From assembly GCA_964564545.1 (NCBI GenBank), contig CAZMBP010000125.1:1-64000 (forward strand): a stretch of DNA of 64,000 nt, given 5' to 3'. Below, piece after piece: positions 8,761 through 16,118 of this stretch (positions are counted from its first letter, which is position 1; the number at the start of each line of letters is the position of its first letter). Both the position numbers and the translations under genes were made by a program. The notes under the pieces are model-generated. The model saw only the letters and a list, made by a program, of their open reading frames with translations, made no database searches and was not told the DNA's origin. This DNA is from CAJQQY01 sp964564545. GTDB taxonomy: Bacteria; Bacteroidota; Bacteroidia; Chitinophagales; Saprospiraceae.

Positions 8761-9138
8761 TTAATTTTCAGGGTAGCCATTAATTACCCAGCAGTTGACT
8801 AACTCAAAATCTTCTGGTGAAAGCATATCACCTTCAGGCATATCCATGATGTCAATGACTCGTTTTTTAAAGAAATTATCGTTAAGGTAAAAATCCATAT
8901 TTGCATAACTAGTCAAGTCGCCAAAAGGAGAGTTTGCGGCATGACAACCAACAAATGCACATGAATTATCAATAATAGGTTTGATTTGAAGATCGTAAGT
9001 CGCTTGAAGCGAATCGCAGACTGGATTATTTACGGTTGAAGGGTCAGCAAGTTTATCATTGGTACAAGAGGATTGACTCATTTGAATTAAGAACAGGCTC
9101 CCTATAATAAAAAGGGAAAGTAGATTGATTTTTTTCAT
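8761..9138 (-). CDS. Small lipoprotein with a CX4CH haem-like motif
   Basis: About 125 residues. The start at MKKINLLS (9138) gives a clean lipoprotein signal ending in SSC; an ATG two codons upstream (9144) is also possible. The mature part holds IKPIIDNSCAFVGCHAANS, in which the haem-type cysteines are spaced C-AFVG-CH, four residues instead of two. Such CX4CH motifs are common in Bacteroidota surface cytochrome-like domains. The region MPEGDMLSPEDFELVNCWVI resembles the C-terminal helix of these domains, which usually ends in a short W-I segment. It heads a three-gene operon with the DUF5777 barrel and the di-haem cytochrome. Covalent haem binding is not proven by sequence. Confidence 0.75.
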   Translation of the reverse strand: MKKINLLSLFIIGSLFLIQMSQSSCTNDKLADPSTVNNPVCDSLQATYDLQIKPIIDNSCAFVGCHAANSPFGDLTSYANMDFYLNDNFFKKRVIDIMDMPEGDMLSPEDFELVNCWVINGYPEN

Positions 9139-9466
9139 AAGCATTACTGAGTTTTAAAAGCAAGGTAAAAAGAAATGTAAAAGTAAAAATCTAATTAAAT
9201 ATTTAATCTAAAATTTAGATTGATTTTTAAGCACCTAATTTAATACAGTATAAATGGGAAAAAGGATGCGTGATAATCGTATTGAATTTATTTTTTGACA
9301 ACTAATAAGTGACTAATGTTGTTAACAATACGATGATGAACGAATTTCAAAATTAGATTATCATAATTAATCGTAAAAAAGCGTTATTTTTGCCAACCAA
9401 TTTACATTTTGGGTGACCGAATTAGATCAATTTTAAAATAAAATTTAATCAATAAAATAGAATAAT
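9139..9466. other. Divergent intergenic region with bacilliredoxin promoter
   Basis: AT-rich gap between the cytochrome operon and the bacilliredoxin gene. I see one clear promoter box, TATTTTTG at 9385-9392, on the forward strand. On the reverse strand TACCTTGC near 9165 is one base short of a TAnnTTTG box and may serve the cytochrome operon. Confidence 0.5.
9385..9392 (+). promoter_or_regulatory. -7 promoter box for the bacilliredoxin gene
   Basis: TATTTTTG matches TAnnTTTG and lies 75 nt before the ATG at 9467. No exact TTTG was seen at the -33 position. Confidence 0.55.
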
Positions 9467-9880
9467 ATGTATCCACCAGATTTAGTAGCTCCAATGCACA
9501 AAGATTTGACTGACCATGGTTTTCAAGGTTTACAAACGGTTGAAGCTGTTGATGAATTTATGAATAATATGGAAGGAACGGCACTTGTTGTTGTCAATTC
9601 AGTTTGCGGATGTGCTGCAGCAATGGCTCGCCCAGGTGCGAAGTTAGCTATGCAAAATGATAAAAAACCAGCTCAAGCTGCTACAGTTTTTGCTGGCGTT
9701 GATCGAGAAGCAACTGAAAAAATGAGAGAATATTTATTACCATATCCTCCTTCTTCTCCTTCAATTGCATTTTTCAAAGATGGAAAATTAGTTCATTTCT
9801 TAGAACGTCATCATATCGAAGGGCGACCTGCAGAGATGATTGCAGCTAATTTGAAAATGGCTTTCGATAAGTATTGCTAG
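9467..9880 (+). CDS. BrxA/BrxB-family bacilliredoxin
   Basis: A 137-residue thioredoxin-fold protein of the YphP/YqiW family. The active site is VVVNSVCGCAAAMARPG, with the family's C-G-C motif at residues 47-49. The start MYPPDLVAPMHKDLTDHGF and the C-terminal segment PSSPSIAFFKDGKLVHFLER are also typical. In Firmicutes these enzymes remove bacillithiol from S-bacillithiolated proteins; some Bacteroidota also make bacillithiol, so the same role is likely here. It is a cytoplasmic single-gene unit with its own promoter box. It converges on pdxH, with an inverted-repeat element in between. Confidence 0.93.
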   Translation: MYPPDLVAPMHKDLTDHGFQGLQTVEAVDEFMNNMEGTALVVVNSVCGCAAAMARPGAKLAMQNDKKPAQAATVFAGVDREATEKMREYLLPYPPSSPSIAFFKDGKLVHFLERHHIEGRPAEMIAANLKMAFDKYC

Positions 9881-9887
9881 TAATTAG

Positions 9888-10019
9888 CACGTAGTGGTCC
9901 GCTTTAGCTGACCTAAAAATTAAAAAAATCCAAGAGGAGCTATTTCTCTTGGATTTTTTTTGTTTTGTGAAGTCGCTGCGCTCCTTTTTTTTAGGTCAGC
10001 TAAAGCAGACCGCTACGTG
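9888..10019. repeat. Composite inverted-repeat element, CACGTAGTGG family, copy 1
   Basis: The left arm, CACGTAGTGGTCCGCTTTAG then CTGACCTAAAAA (9888-9919), pairs with the right arm TTTTTAGGTCAGCTAAAGCA then GACCGCTACGTG (to 10019) with two mismatches over 32 nt; one of them is U-G compatible. A second perfect hairpin is nested inside (9922-9960). It fills the gap between two convergent genes. The same arm sequence occurs three times at 44834-45005. Confidence 0.85.
9922..9960. terminator. Terminator nested in the 9.9 kb repeat
   Basis: A perfect 15-bp stem, AAAAAAATCCAAGAG and its complement, with a 9-nt loop, ending in seven T. It should terminate the bacilliredoxin gene and, in the other direction, pdxH. 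Confidence 0.8.
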
Positions 10020-10027
10020 TTAGCTAT

Positions 10028-10678
10028 TTACGGAGCCAATCTTTCCATTTTCCATTTCCCTTTCTTCGTCAATTTATATCGAATCCGATCATGCAGTCGA
10101 CTTCTTCGTCCTTGCCAAAATTCGATTACTACTGGTTGTACTAAATATCCACCCCAATGTGGAGGACAAGGAAGCACTTCAGCATCTTTATATTTTTTCT
10201 CTAAATCTTTCATGCTATTTTCCAATACTTTTCGATTTTTGATAACTGCACTTTGCGAAGAAACCCATGCACCCATTTGGCTTTTCTTAGGACGGCTTTG
10301 AAAGTATTTTTTAGAAGTTTTTCGACTTACTTTTTTAACGATTCCTTCGATACGAACTTGTCGTTCTAATTCAAGCCAAACAAAAGTCAAAGCGACATTT
10401 TTGTTTTTAGCCATATCATTTCCTTTGTCACTATTATAATTGGTGTAAAAAGTAAAACCATCTTTAGCAATATCCTTTAATAAAACAATTCGCCCAGTAG
10501 GAAGTCCATCTGGATTAACTGTAGATAAAGTCATTGCATTTGGTTCGGGGACTTCACTTTTAAGTGCTTCTTTGATCCAAACTTTAAATTGTTTGATTGG
10601 ATTTTTTGAAACATCAGAAGTATCCAATTCTTTTTTGGAGTAATCTTCACGAAGATGTGCTAATTTTTTGCTATCCAT
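10028..10678 (-). CDS. pdxH: Pyridoxamine 5'-phosphate oxidase
   Basis: A 216-residue FMN enzyme that oxidises pyridoxamine/pyridoxine 5'-phosphate to PLP. Family motifs are present: NAMTLSTVNPDGLPTGRIVL, the FMN-binding GFTFYTNYNSDKG, VRIEG, SQMGAWVSSQS, and the C-terminal QPVVIEFWQGRRSRLHDRI followed by W..RLAP. The length and order match the family exactly. It is a reverse-strand single gene that converges on the bacilliredoxin. No clear TAnnTTTG box was found; a GAAGGTA near 10732 is a poor match. Confidence 0.97.
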   Translation of the reverse strand: MDSKKLAHLREDYSKKELDTSDVSKNPIKQFKVWIKEALKSEVPEPNAMTLSTVNPDGLPTGRIVLLKDIAKDGFTFYTNYNSDKGNDMAKNKNVALTFVWLELERQVRIEGIVKKVSRKTSKKYFQSRPKKSQMGAWVSSQSAVIKNRKVLENSMKDLEKKYKDAEVLPCPPHWGGYLVQPVVIEFWQGRRSRLHDRIRYKLTKKGKWKMERLAP

Positions 10679-11327
10679 TTTGTTAAATCTTTATTCGTTT
10701 TTTTGATAAAAAATACGGGGTTTTGTCACTCGAAGGTAAGAATTAAACCCATGTTAAGTTTCGTTTTTTTGAAAAAAATCAATGATTTTCATCAATCATT
10801 TAATATTGTTTTTTATAATAAAAATATAGTGAATGTCACAATTAAAAAGATCTGAATCATATTCGTTTTTTGAAAATACGAGAGGTGGGTTTATTTTTTT
10901 TTCAGAAAAAATTGCGCTAAAAAAGCATTAAAAACTAATTATTTTTTGTCACCAAAAAATTAAAGTAAGCGATAGTTTTTATTTTCCAACAATTTTAAAA
11001 TAGGCTAAAAGTCAATGAAAACAATAGTTTTTTGAAATGAAAAAAATAAAAATATGTTTTTATAAGCAGTTACAAAACTTCATTTCAGCGTATTGCTTTT
11101 GAGTTGAATTGCTTGACTTCGATCTAATTATGTCCCTATATTTGAATCATCGAAACGAACTTACAATTTTTTACTCCCACTAAAATTTTTCAGGTTAATA
11201 ATTTTTACCTCCCATTTTTTTGACAACGAATCTTACAATTTTTATAAATCTCCCCAAACTTATTTTCCCTCAATAACTAGTACAATTTTTTCCAAAAACC
11301 ATCCCCCAGATAAAAGTCCCAACGTCC
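10679..11327. other. 649-bp T-rich divergent intergenic region
   Basis: No credible gene. The forward half holds a strong promoter (TTG at 11113-11115 and TATATTTG at 11137-11144). It is followed by a leader of about 175 nt that contains the word TTACAATTTTT at 11161 and 11233 and TACAATTTTT at 11281. The leader is strikingly poor in G. Confidence 0.5.
11113..11144 (+). promoter_or_regulatory. Promoter for the 1014-residue T9SS protein
   Basis: TTG (11113-11115) and TATATTTG (11137-11144) are separated by 21 nt, a good match to the Bacteroidota -33/-7 pair. It predicts a long 5' leader of about 175 nt. Confidence 0.65.
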
Positions 11328-14300
11328 ATGAATATTTTTACACGCCCAGTAGTTAAACTTACTTTCGTATTTATATTCCTTTCTCAATTTGCCTTCGCTG
11401 CAAATATTGCAATCATCGAAAGTACTTCCTTTCACCCACTTCAACAGATGGACGCTAAATGGTCAAGTATGGCCACATCCTTAGGGCATACCACCACTAT
11501 CCTTTCTCAAGCATCTTTAGACGATGTAAATAATTTATCTGGTTACGATGTTTTAATTCTTTCTAACGGTTTAATTCAATTGACAGCAACCCGCGAAGAA
11601 GTGCTTCACCAATTTGTCGCTCAAGGCGGCAATGCTTATATCCAAGCAGAATATCAAGCTACACAACCTGGTAGCGAAGCATTTGAATATGTAGTCAATC
11701 AATTGGGAGAAACATTTAGTTGGATTGGAGAATCGAATGGAAATTTAGCTCCAATGAATATTCTTGGAGAATTAGCTGAAGGAGATTCACCTGTGACTAC
11801 GATTGACCACTTTTGGTATGGAGCGTATGGAGAGGGTGGAGCTAACATTACTCCTTTTTTAGAAAAAAATGACAAACACTACGGTTTTACTTTTTGCTCA
11901 ACAAATCCTTCTCACGGAAAAATAGTAACCACTTCTGATCAAGATTGGATTCGACTCGATTACTCGCCTGAGTTGACTCAAAACATTATTCAATTTCTTG
12001 CAAACCCTGGTTCGCTGGTAATCCCATCTATTTTTGTCAGCGTATCAAATGACGAACCTTGTGAAAATGATCCTGTAACTTTCATTGCTAACATTGGAGC
12101 AACAACTGCTACTGTTACCTTCCAATGGTTAGTGAATGGAAATCCAATTTCAGGAGCTACAGATGCAAGCTACACCGCCTTGTTTAACGATGGCGATGTA
12201 GTTAATTGCCAAATTACTTTTTCAGATAATTGTGCTACTCAAATGGTGTCGACTCCGCCATTAGAAGTGATCATTATCTACCCTTTAACAAACACACCAA
12301 CACTTAACATCACTACTACAAACACAACTATCTGCTCTATTGAAACAGTAACTGCCACGGCCGTGGCTACTGGACTTCAAGGATTAACAAATGTCTCTTA
12401 CCAATGGACATTAAACAACCAGATTATTCCTGGTGCAACAAACACTACTATTTCAATTAACACTTTGAACGATGGAGATGTATTACTTTGCTTTGTTAAC
12501 TATGGCGACTTCTGCGATGGTATCAGTCAAGTAGCATCTAACGACCTTACATTTACTGTCAATGCTTTTACCACACCTACAATTTCAATTACATCTGACT
12601 TTACCAATATATGCGCGGGTGAAGCTATCACATTTTTAACAAACACAACTCAGGTAGGAGCTAATCCAATTTTTCAATGGATGATTGACGGATCAAATGT
12701 AGGATCAAACACTTCAACTTTTAGCACTTCAAATCTCTCAGATGCACAGACGGTAACTTGTATAGTTACTAGTAGCGATGTTTGTGCAAATACTCCGACA
12801 GCTACTTCAAATTCAATCTCAATCAATGTATCTTCACCTGTAACTCCTGAATTAAATGTTCAAGCTGACCAAACGAATATTTGCGATGGCGAAGCAGTTA
12901 CCTTTACTGCAATTGGAACTAACCTTGGTTCTACTGCTCAATACGAATGGTTCATTGATGGAACGACAACTGGCTTAATCAACACTACTTTTACAACAAA
13001 CAACTTGACCGACGGACAATCCGTAACTTGCCAAGCGGTAACTTCTGAAACGTGCCTAACTACAAACACACTAACTAGCGCACCAATCCAAATTGAAGTT
13101 ACAACTATTCAAAATCCAACCATCACAATTACTTCTGATGCAACTTCAGTTTGCTCAGGTAGCTCAGTAGCTTTTACAGCTACAGGTGAAAATTTAGGCT
13201 CTAACCCACAATATCAATGGTTGGTAGATGGGACAATAACAGGAAACACTACAAACACTTTTAACACTACTTTTACTACAGAACAAACAATTAGCTGTAC
13301 AGTTACAGCGACTAACACTTGCTCAGGAGCATTAACTGCTAGCTCAAATGAAATCGATATTACTCTTGGAAATCTTTTAGTTGAATTAATAGAAGTTCAA
13401 CCAGAAACTTGTGATAATTCCAATGGTATAATCGAACTTCAAGCGACTGGCGGATTTGGTCCATACACTTACATTTGGGACAACAACACTACAAACACGA
13501 ACACACTTAATAATCTTTCCGCTGGCGACTATTCAGTTGTCGTATCAGATGTGAATGGTTGCTCTGCTGAACTCGAAATCAATATTCCTTACATAGCTAT
13601 TCCGGAAATTGAAGATCTAGAAGCAACTCACATCAATTGCACAAACATTGGAGGAACTGCAAAAGTTATCATGAAAAATTCAAGCGCATCTTATTCTTAT
13701 GCTTGGAAAAATGCTGACAATGAAACTATTGCTCACTCTGACGAAGTAAAGAATCTTCCTGAAGGTTTATATTATGTGGAAGTAACTGATGCTTATGGAT
13801 GCACAGTTTCTGAAGAAGTTTACATTGAGGCTGAGGCTCCAATTTTAGTTGAGATTTTGGAACCTACAACTATTGAGTTAGGTAATGAATATCGTCTTCA
13901 AGTAATTACAAATTACACTAACGCAACATTTACTTGGGAAGTTGATGAGACACTTTCTTGTACAGACTGTATGACTCCAACTGTTTCACCGACACAAACA
14001 ACTACATATTTTTTGACTGTTACGACTGTAGAGGGATGCTCTGTCAAGGCTCATGTGACGATCCAGGTAGAAAAACCACGACACGTTTTTGTACCAAATG
14101 CGTTCACACCAAACAACGATGGCAACAACGATATCTTCACAATCTACGGAGGAGACGATGTTGCAAAAATTAAAAATTTTCAAGTATTTGATCGTTGGGG
14201 AGCTGTAGTGTTTTCTAATGCCGATTTTCAGGCAAATGATGAATCACAAGGTTGGAATGGAAAAATTAGTAACAAAAAAAATGCAGGAAATGTATTTATT

Positions 14301-14372
14301 TATTTTGTAGAAATTGAATTCATTGATGGTCGCGTCGAAATTTACAAAGGCGACGTGACAGCTATCAGATAA
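11328..14372 (+). CDS. Multidomain T9SS type B (gliding-associated C-terminal) surface protein
   Basis: A 1014-residue exported protein. Signal peptide 1-24 (ending AFA). Residues about 25-232 form an alpha/beta domain with a class I glutamine amidotransferase-like/ThuA-like look (IAIIES, YDVLILSNG, QGGNAYIQAE). Five Ig-like repeats of about 90 residues follow, each with a Y/F-QW-x-DG core and an LxDGxxVxC strand. Two SprB-like repeats come next (ATGGFGPYTYIWD, LPEGLYYVEVTDAYGC), then an Ig-like segment. From about 920 is the type B sorting domain (FVPNAFTPNNDGNNDIFTI ... FDRWG ... GWNGK ... G.VFIYFVEIEF). The type B domain directs export by T9SS and surface attachment. A PorP/SprF partner, often adjacent, is absent. 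The likely role is adhesion or matrix; no catalytic site is evident. Confidence 0.9.
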   Translation: MNIFTRPVVKLTFVFIFLSQFAFAANIAIIESTSFHPLQQMDAKWSSMATSLGHTTTILSQASLDDVNNLSGYDVLILSNGLIQLTATREEVLHQFVAQGGNAYIQAEYQATQPGSEAFEYVVNQLGETFSWIGESNGNLAPMNILGELAEGDSPVTTIDHFWYGAYGEGGANITPFLEKNDKHYGFTFCSTNPSHGKIVTTSDQDWIRLDYSPELTQNIIQFLANPGSLVIPSIFVSVSNDEPCENDPVTFIANIGATTATVTFQWLVNGNPISGATDASYTALFNDGDVVNCQITFSDNCATQMVSTPPLEVIIIYPLTNTPTLNITTTNTTICSIETVTATAVATGLQGLTNVSYQWTLNNQIIPGATNTTISINTLNDGDVLLCFVNYGDFCDGISQVASNDLTFTVNAFTTPTISITSDFTNICAGEAITFLTNTTQVGANPIFQWMIDGSNVGSNTSTFSTSNLSDAQTVTCIVTSSDVCANTPTATSNSISINVSSPVTPELNVQADQTNICDGEAVTFTAIGTNLGSTAQYEWFIDGTTTGLINTTFTTNNLTDGQSVTCQAVTSETCLTTNTLTSAPIQIEVTTIQNPTITITSDATSVCSGSSVAFTATGENLGSNPQYQWLVDGTITGNTTNTFNTTFTTEQTISCTVTATNTCSGALTASSNEIDITLGNLLVELIEVQPETCDNSNGIIELQATGGFGPYTYIWDNNTTNTNTLNNLSAGDYSVVVSDVNGCSAELEINIPYIAIPEIEDLEATHINCTNIGGTAKVIMKNSSASYSYAWKNADNETIAHSDEVKNLPEGLYYVEVTDAYGCTVSEEVYIEAEAPILVEILEPTTIELGNEYRLQVITNYTNATFTWEVDETLSCTDCMTPTVSPTQTTTYFLTVTTVEGCSVKAHVTIQVEKPRHVFVPNAFTPNNDGNNDIFTIYGGDDVAKIKNFQVFDRWGAVVFSNADFQANDESQGWNGKISNKKNAGNVFIYFVEIEFIDGRVEIYKGDVTAIR

Positions 14373-14495
14373 AGAAACTTTTATTTTTTTTGGAAAATTT
14401 CGAAAGGTTGAAAAATTGCGATTGCAGTTTTTTGACCTTTTCACTTTGTTAGGTAAGCCCTAAGAGAAGATAATTAATATTTGATTTTTTTGAGA

Positions 14496-14587
14496 AAAAA
14501 AAAGACCCTGTCAATTAGCATTGACAGGGACAAAACAAAAAACAAACACTATGAACAAACACTTATCTTTAAAATTCCCTTAGGAAT
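14496..14587. repeat. Hairpin-plus-conserved-flank module, copy 1
   Basis: A run of A, then a 10-bp stem CCCTGTCAAT / ATTGACAGGG (14506-14529), then ACAAAACAAAAAACAAACAC and TATGAACAAACACT. The flank is nearly identical to copy 2 at 15002-15060, but the stem sequences differ. Read on the reverse strand it is a conserved 3' segment ending in a terminator with a T run. Read on the forward strand it is a hairpin followed by a tiny reading frame, MNKHLSLKFP. Either a small RNA or a leader remnant. Confidence 0.6.
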
Positions 14588-14980
14588 TATTTTATCTTTT
14601 TTGAGACTGAAGAGGAAATAACCCTTCGTAATAAAATTTAATTTTTTGGATACATTAGCCACTCGTCACGCTCCGTCTAAATCTACTAGGAGTTGAAGTT
14701 GGAATAAACTGTTTTCCAATATTTATTTTTCAGAAATCACTAATTAGCTTTTTGAAAAATAGTATTTATAAAATTTGAACAGAGGGAAAAATCTTTTTAG
14801 TTTTTTGTAAAAGTATTGTTATGAAATTAATGCTTTTTCAAAATAGAACTAAATAAGAAAGGGGTAAAACGTTGATTGTCAATTAATTGTGGGAGTTATT
14901 ATTGATTGCTGACTCTATTATCTATAATGCAAATTGAATGCCAAAAGTACTATATTTTAGAGTAGTTTTTTTAAATAAAA

Positions 14981-15060
14981 AAATCCCCTCGATGTTTCGA
15001 GGGGACAAAACAAAAAACAAAAACTATGAACAAACACTCACCCTAAAATTAATTAGGAAG
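14981..15060. repeat. Hairpin-plus-conserved-flank module, copy 2
   Basis: An 8-bp stem CCCCTCGA / TCGAGGGG (14985-15004) preceded by an A run, followed by ACAAAACAAAAAACAAAAAC and TATGAACAAACACT, then TTAGGAA. On the reverse strand it sits 90-150 nt downstream of the secreted unknown ending at 15149 and would be its terminator. On the forward strand the frame is only MNKHSP. Confidence 0.6.
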
Positions 15061-15148
15061 ATGTATATAAAACGCTATTTCAAAATTTAGGTTACAGGGC
15101 TTAATGACTTTTTCTTTTAAAAATCATTTTAATAATTGCCTGTAAAAT

Positions 15149-15958
15149 TTACTTCATCCACTTAGGTAACTCATCGCCACTTTCTCCTTTAAAACTCACT
15201 TTACCGTTAATAACTTCGAAGCTCCAAGTATGTCTTTTTTTACACCCTGAGATACATCCATCAAATTTGATGACGTAATTAATTTCCCACCCGTTCGGTA
15301 ATTTTTCTATTTCTATATCATTGCCATCACCATTTGGTTCCATCATATCAACTAGTGTTACACTTTCTACTGTTGATAAATCTTTTGCCAAAGGAGCAAT
15401 ATTTATTGATTCTTCCGCACGCATATTGAAGGAGAAATGTTCTTCATCCCATTCTACATGTCGGTCTATTTTTAATTTAAATTTTTCACTTAATTCATTG
15501 ATCTTATCATTGTCCGTCACATCATCACCTAGTCTAAGAGGTGTCGCCCAAGTTGCATCTCTTTTGTAAATCACGACTAATCGATCAACAGTAGGAGTAG
15601 GAAAAGTATGTAACTTATGTTGAGTAGTTACAACTTTCGCTTCTGGTAAATCACTTGTGTGAATTGCAATCAAACTTGAATAGATCGACTCAACCATTTC
15701 TTTAGGTACTTCTGCATCCAAATTTTCGAAACCATTTCCGTTTGCAAGTTGACGTAATGCTAATCGAGTTGCATCCTTTTTATACTTATTTTTTTTATGA
15801 TTGGAAAGGCTTGGAGCTGTAGAGTTTGGATCTCCTCCGTTATTGTCATTACCAAAAGCAAGCATCGAACTGCTCCCAGCGAGGCTCAGAAAACAAACCA
15901 TTGCTAACAAAAGCAATCGTTGTTTTACAGTCTTTTTTTGATGATTGTTGGCTTCCAT
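15149..15958 (-). CDS. Secreted protein of unknown function
   Basis: A 269-residue protein I do not recognise. It has a long charged N-region, a hydrophobic core (LLLLAMVCFLSLAGSSSMLA) and a probable cleavage site near AFG (about residue 36), so it should be exported. A low-complexity spacer rich in N, S, K and D follows, then a folded part of about 200 residues with LKIDRHVEWDEEHFSFNM and, near the end, a cysteine pair in FDGCISGCKKRHTWSFEV, which could form a disulfide or bind metal. No T9SS sorting domain is present. It is a single-gene unit between the non-coding hairpin region and the ABC transporter. Confidence 0.75.
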   Translation of the reverse strand: MEANNHQKKTVKQRLLLLAMVCFLSLAGSSSMLAFGNDNNGGDPNSTAPSLSNHKKNKYKKDATRLALRQLANGNGFENLDAEVPKEMVESIYSSLIAIHTSDLPEAKVVTTQHKLHTFPTPTVDRLVVIYKRDATWATPLRLGDDVTDNDKINELSEKFKLKIDRHVEWDEEHFSFNMRAEESINIAPLAKDLSTVESVTLVDMMEPNGDGNDIEIEKLPNGWEINYVIKFDGCISGCKKRHTWSFEVINGKVSFKGESGDELPKWMK

Positions 15959-16118
15959 ATTAAAGTGAATTTGAAATTCTTAGTTTTGCTTTTAGCTATG
16001 CAAAGCATATACCAACTTGAAGAAAGATTTTGTTGATAGAACCAAAAGTGTGACTACTTTTCATTTAAAATAAAAAAAAGTCTTAATGTATAAACATAGG
16101 AGTTCCTTAAGGAAGTGA

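Larger units (their letters stand above)
14373..15148. other. 776-bp non-coding region with a duplicated hairpin module
   Basis: No long gene on either strand. It holds two copies of a hairpin plus conserved flank (14496-14587 and 14981-15060), described separately. The stretch between them is AT-rich with no clear signal. Confidence 0.55.

Noticed and set aside
9960..10301. Forward open frame of 113 codons
   Set aside because: It reads through the right arm of the 9.9 kb repeat and then antisense to pdxH; cysteine- and serine-rich shadow.
14548..14583. Minute forward reading frames beginning MNKH at the two hairpin modules
   Set aside because: Ten and six codons only, with different lengths and ends; not called as genes, but mentioned in the finding on the modules.
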